A stretch of DNA of 64,000 bases from Trichaptum fuscoviolaceum (taxonomy: Eukaryota; Basidiomycota; Agaricomycetes; Hymenochaetales; Trichaptaceae). Where the stretch lies: contig CAJSYZ010000005.1 of the NCBI GenBank assembly GCA_910574455.1, positions 4,836,001-4,900,000 on the forward strand, in the 5' to 3' direction. This document shows, in pieces, positions 36,405 to 49,300 of the stretch. The position numbers were made by a program, and so were the translations under genes. The notes under the pieces are model-generated. The model saw nothing but the letters and a program-made list of their open reading frames with translations. It did no database searches and was not told the DNA's origin. Every line of letters begins with the position of its first letter. Position 1 is the stretch's first letter.

Positions 36405-39342
36405 CGTGCATATTACAGAGTTTGAAAGCAGATGACAAAACGGATATTAACAGCCGGTACAGAGCGAGCACAAGAAAACAAATTGAACAAGAGAACAACC
36501 AGTGGTGTAGATTTTCAATTAGGAGAGATCTGCGAAAAACATTCGATAACGAGAATAGCGAGAAACCAGGAAATGGATAGCATAGATTAAGGCCGTAAGA
36601 TTCTTGAGATAACTGTTGCGGAATTAGCGCCAGGATGATGAAGAGCGTGCATGAGCACCGTTCACATGAGGAGTCGAAGATGCGCGGGGCAAGCCAGCCG
36701 ACAAAGATGAGGAAGTAGTTCGTGAGATCCTCCGCAGTGCAGTGTCAGCCGGACTTGAGGGGTGTGCAGGAATGTTCTCCTGGTTGTTTCCAGTGTGAGT
36801 TGAAAGTCCTTTCATATCGTTCGCTTTGGTAGCAGGGAAAGAATTCTTCGAAGAGAGAGCAGCGCGTGAGACGGATCCCGTGGTATTCGTGTTCATCGTC
36901 TTGAGCGGGTGGTCGGAAGGCGAGGCAGAGTTGGTGATGTCGGAGTGAGTGGTTTCGGCTTTGGTACTCTCGTAGATTGGCGTGTCGAAGCGAGTAGTTT
37001 CGGCTCTGGTAATCTCGTGGATTGGCGACATCACAACCAGAGAACGTTTCGGTGTGGACGGGTCTGGCCTGACCCGCCCAGTGAAACCCTTCAGCTCGAG
37101 GTTTTGCCCGGCCACGGCAGCCCCTCTCGCATCGAGTCCCACCTTGCCTAGCGTCCCCCGAGGAGCAATGATCGTCGTCGAGCGAGCACGCCGCTTGGAC
37201 ATCGTCGTCGACCTAGTGTCTGCCTTAGCTGGTTCTTCCATCCGACCCGTCCGCATGGAGATCTTGGGGACTGTCAGGTACGTCGCCGTCGCTGCTTGTG
37301 GGGTTGCCTTTGAAGGACTTCCTCGTGTGGGTGTCGGTGACGAATAAGAGGTGGACTTGAGCGCAGATTTGAGCGCTGGTTTCAACTTCGGAACCCGCTG
37401 TCCTTCCGAGGCATGGTCCTGCCAGATAGCAGGCATATCTTTCTCGAGCATACTGCATGAAATCGTGTCAGAGAGAAGAAATGATCAGTAGACAGAGGGT
37501 GACTTACGACAGTGGCGAGAAAGGGATGTGTATCGTTGTGATGAGAATAGGCGAGGTGGGAGTTATGCCCGTCTCCTTCTCCTCTGTAGGAGAAGTAGTG
37601 GTGGAATCCGCCTTCGAAGCCGCAGCACGGGTAGCACGTTCCCGACAGTACGCTTCAAAGTCTGCGGCGTACTTCTGTGGGGGGTTCGGGTTAAGTTTGA
37701 TGCTCGGCTCCGGTGTAAGGAAGCAGTCCAGCTCGGAGATGGAGATGTCTTCCTCATAGAGTGCAGGCGTGTTCTTGCGGCTGGGTCTCGGCGGGGGGTT
37801 TGAAAGCTTGGCGACATTGACAGTCGCCGTGTTCTTGAAGATTGTGTAATAGTCGCTGGCGTTGAGTGCCAGGGTGTGTTGTGTGTAGTGCGAAGAGGAC
37901 TATACAAAGAAATGCCATCAGAAATCAGAACAATGGCAAAGGAGATGTCACATACCTGGCGTTCGTCCTTCTTGTCGCTCTTCTGAGACAGCGACTCTGT
38001 GGATGTCTCACTTCTCAGGAACAGCTCACCGACAGCATCAATGCTCTCCAGGCTGGCGATCTTGGTGGCTGCCGTATCCGTGATGTCCTCCTCCGCGTTG
38101 GTCTGAAGTGGCTGGGTGTCGATTGCAGAGGTGTAGGTAAGCTCCTTTGTCGCAAAAAGCACTGAGGCGCTTGGGATGTCTTGCTTGTTGACGGTAGGGA
38201 TGTCGACTGAGTAGACAGCAGATGCGCCGATGATGCCGGAACGCTTTGCGTTGTAAAATGCTGTTGGGTCTTTGTGTTTCTCGTCCTCCTCGTCGATGTT
38301 CATGGTGGTGATGTCTGTGCTCTCGCTCTCTCCGATGATGAATTGCTCCTTCTGGTCGTTCTCGGAAACCGTGATTGCCGGTATGTTGTCAATGTGTTTG
38401 ATGTGCTCGACCTTCTCTTTGGTCTCATAAGTGGAAGTGTTGTCAGCCTGGGCTTGAGCCTCTTCGTCCTTCTGCATTCTCTCCAATGCCTTCTTGGCCT
38501 CGCGCTTTTCCCAGCACTTCGACGCCAGCATGAGCATACCGGCAAGGAAGACGCCCACAATGAGCATGATGCCGAGGAACGACAGACCCATGTCGGAGGC
38601 AGGGAATGGGTTCTGGTCGGGTGCGGGGGAGTGAACGGGATGCAAGATTTGCGAAGGCGTCAAGGGCTGGGGTGGTTCGAAAAGGCCCTTGTCTGAGCCT
38701 GAGCGAGAGGTCACTGATGGCAGTTCCGATGCAGTGACGGAGGAGGATGGCAGGACAAGTGTCGGCGCAGTGAAGGTCGACCCAGAGATGATAGAGAGTA
38801 CGGGGGACATAGCTGCCGCTGAAGAGTGATGGGGTAAGGAGAGTGGGTGTAAGGGAGCGAAGTGGGTAAGGAGTGTGCTTGAGAGCGGGGAGAGATAGTG
38901 GTCAAATGCTAAGAGTGCTGTTCGACTACTGGGGGACCCAAGAAGGATGAGCTCGTCATTTATACGCTACTCGACGAGGAGGGAGGAGGCCAGTCCTCAT
39001 CGACATCGAGTTCAGACCATCGCATTGCAGACTGGCGAAAGACGACAGAGTTGGAATACGGGCGATGATGATGCAAGATATCCAGTATAGCAGAGCTAGA
39101 CCATTCGAACGCAGTCGCTAATGCGAGTTTCAACTGGCGAGCTTGTAGTTTCACCTGGGAGAACATTGCATCAGACTGCAGTAAGCCCGAGAAGACCGTG
39201 CTTTCGAAAGATAGATCAGAGACAAGAAACAGTAATTTAAAACGCAACGTTACGGCTGACGTCGACAGGAGATACCAACTTCCCGGCAAAGGAGAACGAC
39301 GAGGATGAGGCTGGGTGGCTGACAAGCCTATCCCTTCCTCAT
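36405..39342 (-). repeat. right arm of the 2.9-kb inverted repeat
   Basis: In re-oriented form it matches 27137-30085 from GAGGAAGGGATA (near 39342) to CTTTCAAACTCTGTAATA (near 36405). Gene, introns and flanks are conserved. Confidence 0.85.
36624..38810 (-). CDS. single-pass membrane protein, unknown (right-arm copy)
   Basis: Three exons: 38810-37956, 37899-37508 and 37452-36624; 691 aa, same intron positions and phases as the left copy. Differences seen: LGIMLIVGVFLAGMLMLASKC in the membrane segment, a few small in-frame indels (YETKEKVEHIKHIDN, QKSDKKDERQ) and substitutions. No stop or frameshift. In-frame indels only suggest selection on the protein after duplication, or a recent event. 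Function unknown. Confidence 0.8.
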
Positions 39343-40495
39343 CACAACACGCGATGCGACAAAGAGGAGCTCGTAGATCGTCCACAGCAAGTTAGAGCAA
39401 GTAGCCAGTAGAGAGTTTAACGCGGGCGACTATGACACAAAGAGTCCTTTTGAAAGAGTTCGGAGATATAATAGCGGTTTATGATTGGAGACTTATGTGG
39501 AAGAGTCCAGGTGGAATATGGCGTTGTTCTAGAGTAACGATATTCACAACAGAGAGGTGAGGTATGAACTACAGACAAGACGAAGCCCAAATGCCAGTGT
39601 TGGTCGATCATTCCATTGTAGTTCGTAGTTAGGTGCACTGGTGTATTGCAATGTTAAGCAATACCGACCTCCATATTGTCTTTGAGTCCATTGAAGGACG
39701 GTAAGAAGTCGATTTGTCGTTCACGATGGTCGGCGATCCGGTCCAGTAGGAATGGAGAATGCTGATTTATGCTTGAGTAGGATAAGCCAATCTTGGCGTT
39801 GAATGTCGGCACTAAAACAGACTATTGGTAGCTGTTTGAACGACTGGATGAACATACTCACCTGCGGAATAACAAGCCTCCACATGATCACCCCCCATCA
39901 TCCGATGCCTATTTCAATCCTGTGTCCTGCCTCCAGCAAGTTAGTGCTTTCGACTGTACGATAGGTTCTGTACCACGATAAACATATGACAATGCACGTG
40001 TAAGTGTTGGTAATGTATGCGGAAAGAGGTGTCGTTGCGTCAGGATGCCAGGATGGACAGTAGACAAAACGTACCTGTGTACAGCACCTTGTGTCGTGTA
40101 CAGTGAATAGCAACAACGTGGAGCGACATGAAAAGCAGAGAAGTAGAGGAAGATGATTAGAAGCCGAGCCCTTCCGTCAGACTTTTAGACTTTGTACTTG
40201 TTGATCCACGTTGACCATATCATGGTGATGGGCGTTCTCACCCAACTATTCCTACATCATGCACAATGCATGACCTTGACTCCTGCCTTCAATCCACCTA
40301 AGTGAATCCTACTTCCAATACAAATTTCTCACTGATATATGCTTATTACTTAGGTGCAGGCTGGTGCATATCAATACCATATATAGACTCGGAATGTCAC
40401 TGATCCTTGCGTCTTCTACATAGATTGATTCACCAGCGCATTTGACTCGGACTTGTCTCGTCTCAATCTCTGCTATACAAATTGACGAGCTGCCA
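39343..40495. other. 1.1 kb without a recognised gene
   Basis: Short frames on the minus strand (39417-39638, 39898-40116) have donor-like GTGAGT and GTACGT near their ends, so a small unassembled or decayed gene is possible. I see no known protein. Confidence 0.4.
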
Positions 40496-42556
40496 ATGAT
40501 TCTCAATCGCCTAAGTAGACTCTTCAACAGAGACACAACTCGTGTCAATAAGGACCTGAAAGAGCAACAGTTCAATTTCGGTTCAACTATCTTCTTCTTA
40601 GATGAATCAGAATGGCGTAATTCAGGCTCATTTGGCGAGGGGAAGATAGTTGATAGCGACGAAGGATGGTCCGACGAAGGGTGGTCTATCAGCTCGTTCT
40701 CAACCACTGCAACAATGGACGACAATCCAGGCCCAGGACGAACGCTCGATAAATGCTATCAATATCTTGGAAGGAAGATCGAGAGGTCCATATTCCGTTT
40801 CTCTATATACACCCTCCACCCCACAAGAATATTCCAGTGTCTTTGGAAGGAAGGTGATAGCTGGTACGATGGTGATGGAAGACGATTGAGCGACGTTATG
40901 GAGAATATTCATGTGTGGAAGGGACCTGCGAGCGTTGCGGGATTGAAGAGTCTCACACAACAAACACAGTGAGTAACAGTGCAAGCAGGGATAGATGAAG
41001 CTGAAGACAGGCGTAGGTCAGAATCTGTATATCGATCGGCGGCGGCTCTCGCTGCACTTGTTCGCCTCTGTATGTCCAACTATGACTTCAACGAATTCTA
41101 TATATCCGTTGCCGCAGTAGAGCCCATATTTCACTTGGATTCGTTGGTGAAAGCTCTGGATGAATCGCATCCAAAGAAGAAACTTTTCCTGTCCTTGACT
41201 ACCCTTGCCCGAGTACCGCTACACTTTATCAAGAATCCGAAACAGTTCAAGTCACATTCTGAATTTGCTCATACGTTACGGCAAAGCTTGTTGATAATCT
41301 TTGAATTAAGCCGGTGCGTAAATCTCTCTCACCTCAAATTCTGTATTTATGAACAACACCTCTCGAGGTAGATCTTCCGAAAAGTATCTCCTGGGTATCA
41401 CCAATACATGTCTCATCTTCGCAAGAGCTTCATCTTATTTCTACTGGATGCAAGGCTATGCCTTCGAACCTACTCCTGTTAGCGAAAGCATTGTAGAAAC
41501 ACTCTACTTTCTTATTCACCTCCTCATCTTTCAATTCGACAGTACGGTCTGCTCTCTATCTCGTACAGAGCATCTTGAGCGGTTGATCATTTCGACTTGT
41601 GCTCACTGGCTTGACGATATCGGATCTATTATTTTTCAGAATGCTTGGTATTTCGATACAGACAGTCTCAAGCTCGCTCTGCTTGTACGGGCTTTTCATT
41701 GTCCATTGTCAGCGTATGTTTGATTATACACTCTACCTCCTGACATAGTTTATTAACCAGTAGTATCTTTCATTGATCCAGCATAGGCAAATCTCGGGTG
41801 CGATCGTTATTCCCGAGACTTTCATCTGTCAAGTTTGGATTCGGCATTGTTCGTAAAGATCTACTTCCGCGAAGGATACGGGGCGAAGCTAAGCCAGGAC
41901 TCAAAACATACATCAATGGATTCAACTCACGATCATATCGACTCCTGTCTTCTCTAGATGAGCTTGAAAGAGAGGTGCGAGACACTACGCTGATCATTAA
42001 ACATACTACACCTCAACAAGCAGGTTATAAGAAAGCGAACAGTGGAAATTGGTCAGAAACTGACCTCCGGCTTTCCCTTGAACGCGCACGACAGGTTATT
42101 GTCCGCAAGACCAATCTCACTTCCGAATTCTTGAACGCCCGGGATGGCACCAATGTCTGGAAGTGCAGAATTGCTGGCGATTGGATGACACCCATGACGG
42201 ATTGGGAGTGGTACAAAAGACAATGCGGAATACGTCAAAAATGGGCGAAACACCTCAGTTCAAACTTGGACTGGGACTGGGACACTGCGGACTGCTTAAA
42301 GCGTCTGTTCAAGATCGAGAAGCCAACGAAGAAGCTGCCTTTAAAGGGAACGGCTTGTGTCGCTGTAGCTTTGGACGACCTACGAGGGCATACAATTCAG
42401 GTGGCGATCGGGTCTTCGGGGTTGAGTATGCCGATGAGAATCCAGATTCCATACGAGGATGAAACAGGTGAGATTCGATATAGAACATTTCACTCCGGCG
42501 CGTCCGAAGAGGACATCACCGTGGCGAATGGAGATGATGGGCGAATACATGTGTAG
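40496..42556 (+). CDS. PGPGR-family protein 4 (subfamily A), function unknown
   Basis: Four exons: 40496-40968, 41017-41313, 41372-41713 and 41782-42556; the introns (48, 58 and 68 nt) are all phase 2; 628 aa. The first ATG is at 40496 (MILNRLSRLFNRDTTRV), a basic start as in member 2. The signature is MDDNPGPGRTLDKCYQYLGR followed by KIERS and LHPTRI. Exon 2 begins SESVYRSAAALAALVRL, exon 3 contains NTCLIFARASS, and exon 4 has SNLDWDWDTADCLKRLFKIE and IPYEDETGEIRYRTFHSGAS. The closest relative by eye is member 2. It converges on the F-box-like gene at 42844-44258. Confidence 0.85.
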
Positions 42557-42843
42557 TCAAAGGTTGCGGGGTCTAGAGAAGTCGCACAAATAGCCGAGCC
42601 CGAAGTTTTGAGGAGGCATTCTGATGGATACTTGCTACTATGTAATCGAACCGCTACTAAATCTTTGTGTATGGCTTTGTTTCGCATTACTACAACTTCT
42701 GTTTGCATGCACAAGATCAGATTAGTTGCAAGTTTCAAGTATGTTGTCCTCTGATTGGAATAACGGCTTCACATATTACAATTTCGTTGAAGAGGCTTCG
42801 CAGCTATTGTATCATTCTGAAATCGCGAATACAAACTGCATCA

Positions 42844-44258
42844 CTAATATATCGGAATACGAGGCTGTTCCCCAACTGACCCGGATCCAATAGCCAACTT
42901 CATGAATTCAGCTTCTGATTCCATCTCGTCAGTTCTACTCTCCTTAAACTTGAGGAGGATGTTCTCCTGTACACATAAATCAAATACCTGAGGGAATAAC
43001 GAGCTTGGTCCGCGTCTCCGATGTGGTGATACCTTAACGATAATCCTGCAAAGCTTTGAGTTCCCCCTTTTCCGAATGTGCATAACGAGAAGTGCCAGCA
43101 GATCGTCATCCTTTCGTTTATAATCCTTATGGTTCCAATGGGCAGAATCGAAACGAAAGCTGAGCTCTTCTATGTGCGCCGGTAGTTCGAGCCAACCCTT
43201 CGGTAAAATGGAGTTAAGATGCACTTGCTGAGCAGAAGGGCAGTTGAGTATAATATTCTGCGCATCATGTGCAAGATCCTTGTTACGACGTTCATTCTCC
43301 AAGGTCAGACGCCGAATGGACATAAACTTGTCAGCAATGAGCCCATTGCGCCTATGTAGAGCATGTTCGTGATGGGATCCATTGATCCTGATAAGTAGAT
43401 TCTCCACCGCATATCCCTCTCTGGGAGCCAACAGCCAGCGGACATAGTTGCGAGGGAGGGGGGCATCAGAGGTCTCCAAGATTAGGGTCTTGAGAGTTTT
43501 CGGTGGAGTGCAAGAGCAGAGTTCATACGGTAGGTCCGCATCAATCTCTGTTTCGCGACAACAGAAGTTACCAATATGTAAGAACTTGAGATGGCGCAGT
43601 TTGGAGACAACCTCGCAGCTTGTAGTGAAATATCGATACTTGCAGTTCATCCTCCCCGAGCGGTCGGTTTTGGGCCGCGAGTGAGTTAGCGAAAGCCCCT
43701 TTAGCTGCGTCATGAACATGATTTTATGTAGCATGTGCAATAGCTCGGGTTCCTATCCTCGGTGAAATTGCCAATTTGGATGGAAATGTACTGCAAGTTC
43801 GAAAAACGAGAGAGAAGCTGGGATATCAGGATCTGCCGTGGAAGTTCAGCTTTTGGGATGGTTCCGGAACTTTGTGGTTTCGGGTGTGCCTTGAAAGGAT
43901 ATGTAATCCATAGATCATGGGTGGAAAACTTGAAGAGGGACGGCTGAGTGATAGCCGAATAGATTTGGTCATTCGTCTGCATCACTACCCGCTTTTGTAG
44001 ATTCCTTTGTGCTGGAATTCTCCATGACTTTTGTACCAGGCAAAGGCGAGAAAGCACCGACCGCCATTTGAAGGGCTCTATTTCCGAGGAGCCTAGTCTT
44101 GTTGTCTCGTCGATGAAGGATACCTGAATTTCACGTATGTATTCGATGGTCAGCTCGATTACAAGTTGGGGTATCGAAGAAGGCGCTTCCATGGTCGATC
44201 TTGCGCACGCTTTAATTTCATGAAGCGGCATATCGATATTTGCATCTACAGAGGACAT
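42844..44258 (-). pseudogene. F-box-like/LRR-like protein gene with a frameshift
   Basis: From ATG at 44258 the frame reads an F-box-like region (SVLSRLCLVQKSWRIPAQRN) and runs to about 43745 (FTEDRNP). The homologous continuation ELLHMLHKIMFMTQLKGL is in another frame and stays open to 42844. The paralogue at 56023-57483 reads through this point (GNPNGLEPMLHTISLMFRLE), and there is no GT donor for an intron, so one base appears lost. The C-terminal part has the shared LRR-like blocks (LRHLKFLHIGNF, CTPPKTLKTLILE, YVRWLLAPREGY). It is a substrate-receptor-like protein by resemblance only. Either a recent pseudogene or a sequencing error. Confidence 0.65.
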
Positions 44259-44525
44259 GGGTGGTCAGAAGTGGTGCTATGCACCGAGACGGGTGTCCTG
44301 GTAACTGGCATTTATAGGCAAGACACATGTGGTTCGGACGTACCACAAAGGTAGCCTTTGGCCGTTCGATGTGGCTCGAAATCACAATGAGAGAGGTCTT
44401 CTTCTTATGGCACTTGGATACATGGTGCATGTTATCGAGTCTCCAGTTATGTATAGCAGGCTAGAATCGAACGAGTAAAGATGCGTCTTGCATAACGTTT
44501 GTCAGTATGAGAGTCCGAGAAAAAT

Positions 44526-44643
44526 CGAAGTTCCCAGGCCTCTCCCTTGTTATTCGGGAAGTGTACACATCTTCTTACATCAAACTTTAATGTAAGATGT
44601 GTACACTTCCCGAATTCGCAAGGAGAGCTTTGCTACTTCCGAA
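44526..44643. repeat. hairpin-forming inverted repeat
   Basis: Arms 44541-44580 and 44590-44627 both read CTCTCC.TTG...ATTCGGGAAG / GTGTACACATCTT..TACAT when the right arm is inverted; weaker pairing extends to about 44526 and 44643. The loop is about 9 nt. It lies between the F-box-like gene and the zf-PARP gene. Confidence 0.75.
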
Positions 44644-44795
44644 GTCAGGGTTCGAATTATGCATGAGATATTATGTATACATCTGTGAGGATAGCAAAGC
44701 AGCAGAGCAGGTGATAGAAAAAAGTGCACAGGCGAAAGGAATGACAATTATGAACGCTCCCTTTTAATGGAGACAAGGCGGTCAATGGATCTTGA

Positions 44796-46084
44796 TCAAT
44801 CCTCGTCCATATCTGACGTAGCCTCCTTCTTGCTTTTCCTAGTCCTCGAGGAGGTCGGTTTGGTCTTCGATTTCGTTTCGGCCTTCGACTTCGCCTTTGG
44901 CTTTGCAACAGGTTTCTGATCAAAGAAGACGAGTTAGCTGAGAGTAAGACTAATTGTGATAGATAGTCGGCACTGGCAGGAAAATGAAATGATGATTGAA
45001 GTGTAAAATGCTGAGACTAACCTTGCGCTTCTTAGGCGCATCTTCTTCATCTTCGGGTTCATCTTCGTCCGCAGAGACGTTGTCCAAATCTGCAGCAAAA
45101 TCCTCTCCAGATTCCTCATCAGAGGCGGGTTTCTTTTTAGGCGATGGTGTCATCGAATATAGTCCTAATCAATTACGATGAGGGCATACCTTTGCTTTCT
45201 TCTTTGGAGCAGCACGTTTCTTCTTCGGTTTTTCTTCCTCGTCTTCGTCATCCTGATTTGATATTTAGTACAGAGTGGGAACAATCATGTGAACACTGAT
45301 CAACTCACCTTTGCGGTTTTGCGTGGTTTCTTCTTCGGCTTCTCGTCCGCATCCGCATCCTCATCTATTTTCTTCAACCTCTTCCGGGGCGCCGAAGAGG
45401 CCTTTTTCTTCGGCTTTTCCTCTTCCTCCTCATTCTCCTCAGCATCATCATCTTTCTAGATGATAGTTAGACGAGAAAAACTAATGTATGAGTGTCTTTG
45501 CTAACCTTCGCCTTCCTTTTCGGAGCTTTCTTCTTCTTCTCCACTTCCTCTTCGTCACCAGCGGGCTTTCGAGCACTATCCGGAATATCCTCATCAGCGA
45601 CATGACCGTCCTCCCATGCCTTGTCAACCTTCTCCTGATCCTCCGGCTTCAAATCGTCATACCCATCGAGTTCAGACGCCTGTTCAAAGGAGTTCTTCAT
45701 GTTTGAAATGATCTTGCTTGTTAAACAGCCCCAGTGACGCCATGCACTTTAGAAGTCGTAGTGAATACCATGCAGTATAGAGCTTTGCGATTGGATAACG
45801 TACAAAGAAGTATTTCCTCGGAAATCGACAATTGAACCAACTCTCAGCTCTCCTTTGGCAATAGCGGTTCCTGTTAAGAATGACTTCATCAGTACTATTT
45901 TACGCGTCAAGTACGACTATCTCACCAGCACAAGGTTTTGGACCTGCAATCATTCACCTCTATAGTCAAAAATGTAATTCCATAGCATGTTTGACGAAAA
46001 AATACCTTTGCATTTTGCTCGTGCTGAAGAGGCATATTCCAATCTATAGCCACTCTTCTTTTCTCCTCCTTCACCGTCGGACAT
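44796..46084 (-). CDS. zf-PARP zinc-finger protein with acidic/basic tail
   Basis: Eight exons: 46084-46006, 45943-45926, 45870-45804, 45746-45506, 45455-45309, 45252-45190, 45132-45022 and 44915-44796; all phases close; 281 aa. Exon 2 is only 18 nt. The N-terminal about 100 residues form a PARP-type zinc finger: YRLEYASSARAKC, KGPKPC, then FAWRHWGCLTSKI with the His and last Cys, and LDGYDDLKPEDQEKV after it. The rest is Lys/Glu-rich (KKKAPKRKAK, DEDEPEDEED), disordered and nuclear-looking. No PARP catalytic, BRCT or WGR domain. It likely senses DNA strand breaks or binds chromatin in the nucleus (family knowledge); the exact role is unknown. Confidence 0.88.
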
Positions 46085-46345
46085 TATATTGGTATTTTAT
46101 AGAGATAGGACCGAGAGTTGAGACAGGACCAGAGCACAGATACAAAGGTTGTTGATCGTTGCGAAGGGTACGAGCTTCGCAGAACCGCGACGCCCCAGGC
46201 TTGCGCATCCTTGTCACAATAATACGCGTATGTCACTGATGACCAATGCATGTCACACAGCCTGAGCTTGGTCGAAAAGTAGTATCCCCGGGCCCTGGGC
46301 GTCTAAACTCTCTTACATCCCATTCCAGCATCACTTTAACACACA

Positions 46346-49300
46346 ATGAATAGGGAAGATTCAGACACAATCTCATCTTGTTCGCTTCAATCAGGAAACG
46401 AGACAGTGTCAGACCTTCCTGGACCTGGCCGTTTGATCGACAAATATGTCTATCAGCGAGGGGGGCGTGCGCTTGAGGCTACTATTGCCCGTCTTAGGCG
46501 AAAACGCCAGGTATCAAATACCCAGGGACAGGGAGGAGATATAGAGCTGCACACCATTCAGACAGAACCACAGGACACATCAACTTCGCACCCAACAAAT
46601 GCAACTAGTATTAATAGTGAGGCCTTAGATCGCCAGAACGTACAAATTCAACAACCCACCTCACTATACTACGAATGTTCACTCTTCTCGTCATCCACGC
46701 TGACTGCATCTGACAATATCGGACCTGGAAGAACGCTTTACAAACTATATGCATTGGGAGGAAAGGCTCTCGAGAGCCTCGCGAGCAATATTGCTCACGA
46801 TGCGGGCTATGGCCCCCACGCCTCCGGGAAACGGATAATAGACACTTACGAAGCTCTTCGCGAAGAGTGGCTGCGAGCATTCGTACATAACGAAAAAACA
46901 AGTACGCTTATGATAGAGCTTGAAGAAACAGTTTTCAAGCAATGTAAAATTCTCGCAGAATATACATGGTGAGCGTTTTAAGTGTTTTTCTGTCTCCTAT
47001 ATTAATTGCAAGCTGTGAGTAGCGCAGAGTCGGCACAGACGCGGCAGCAAAGCTTAGAATGGATTATCTCACTAGCAACTCAGTATCGACGCCTTCGTCA
47101 TCACCTGAAACATACTCAAATAATGGAAAGCCTTCAACGGCTACCCGTCCACTATCTAACTCGAAGATATGCTGACGACGATACTCTGTCCTTTCTGCAG
47201 TTCCTCTCCGATCAGGTAGCTATTTGCGTCTCAGACAGCGAGCTAACTGAGATAGTCGACGAGGTCATTCTGTCCTTTTCCGCCGACATCGTGATCGTTC
47301 TGAATTTGGCGACCGAAGGACAGAAAGGTAGCGACGATGTTAAATCCATAAATGTATCGACCGTCTTCCGACTCTTCGATTATTGCCTGTAAGTCATAAC
47401 ACACACACAATTGCCAAATTGACTGACCTAAAAGGACTAAGCCATCCCATCTACTCATACGCAGCATTGCGATTCTCATGTTCGGTGCTCGCCATGTTGA
47501 CGGATGATCGTCTTGAGAGACCTCTTCGTCGTCATAAGCGGTTGATATGGACAAAACTTTCAACTTTAGTGGACTTACTATTGGACTCAGTAGTTCCTGA
47601 TAGGGACGTCAATTTTGACAGCGAGGATGTGATTGATCAGCGAGATCCAGATGGCGTTGATCTCTTCTGCGAAACCGTTCTTCATACTCTGGGGAAAGAA
47701 CTCGAACGGCTTCCACCATCTGAACATGCGTCATTTTGGTCTAATCTGACCGTGAATCTAGTTGATAAATTCAAAGGGTAAGTGATCGGCTCCGGATAGA
47801 TGAGGACGCTCCTTGATATGCAAACAGAAACTCTCGCACCGAGCTACATTTTCCGAGGGCGAATGCCGTTGCTCGATCTGGTCTGGAAGTTAGACATCAG
47901 AATGTATAGACTTTGCTACTTTCACATCAGGAAGTAACCTAATCGCTTTCAATTTAGAAACAAGGCGAACATGTTCAAATTCCTACTGCTACTGCTAGTG
48001 CCACCACCACCACCACCGCGACGCATAATGTCGCTGACGATTTCACCCCCACCAACACATCTACAGCATTCGACCAGGTTTTACAACCTCCTGAAGCCCG
48101 GGTCTCGCGATCGCATAATGTGACTGAATCGCACAAACGCTTAACGTCACTCTCGTCCTGGAAAAGACACACAAGACGCATGTACAGATTATACTACTCG
48201 TTGACTGAAAAGGCTGGCTACGGGCCATCCGATTTAGCAGAGCGAATAGGCGGTTACTTCGAATATGCTCGCGTTTATATCGTTGATTCCGGCCAAATGA
48301 TGTTCGGAATGCTCTTGGCATTGGGCTGGTCATGCAGTTGCGAAAACCTAAATAAAATGGCTGAAGTAGCGACAGTCACTGAACTAGACAAGCAATTATC
48401 AACTCTTGTGGGGTATCTTAGGTAAATTGATTTCTCTCGTTCTTTGCTCGTCGTATATCAGCTGAGGGAAATGTAGAAAGAAGGATACCCAAACTCAACT
48501 TTTGACCCTTCGGCATCTCACAGATCTGTGTACGATGCACCCGGTTCTAAGGCGGAAGTTCAACACCCCAGATATTCGAGAGCGGCTGTCGCGTCTGCCC
48601 TCCGCAGCGATAGGATTACATCTCTCGAGGAATGAGTGCCAAAAAATAAGGGAAGCGACTCGAAAAGCCCTCATATGCATAGAAGACAATCAAGTCACGC
48701 AGCTTGTAGCGTCCTTAGGAAGCTTGATCTTAAAGCAAGTTGTGGATTTACAGTATCGGCATGACTATAACTGGGGAGGGACTCGAGGAGTTTACTATAG
48801 TGAAGAAAATTTCATAATGGCTGAATTGCTACGCTTATGCCTGTGCGTCTTGCACTTATACGTACGATCTCTAATAAGAATGAAAGAGCTGACTACTTTC
48901 AGGGACGCGGATCTGGGTTATGCAGCATTGCGTAACACAACAAGCGTTGTATTTTGGCTTCTATCGTATCAAACCAACAAAGTTGTCTGGGGTTCGGTAT
49001 ATAAAACGATGAGGTTACTTCTCGCTTCAGGTAGTAGTTCACAAGGTACATACCGCCCAGTTACTCGCCAGATCCAACTTCTCATGTTCATTCACGCAGA
49101 CTTCTCGGCAGTCGATGAATTTGCTGCAGCTGCTATAAAGAAATTGTATTTTGTCTGTTCTTGTTCGGAGCATGGCTCAGCGGAGCGCGATTACTGGGCA
49201 AAGGAGGTCTTGTCCTTTGCGTCTCTTTTCCATAGGTAAGTAATAAATTTGAAATAATTGAACATGCGGTCTCTTAAAAGCATTTTAAAGTATGACTGAA

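Noticed and set aside
48000..48020. CCA/ACC microsatellite
   Set aside because: It codes a Thr run inside exon 5 of PGPGR member 5, so it is not a separate feature.
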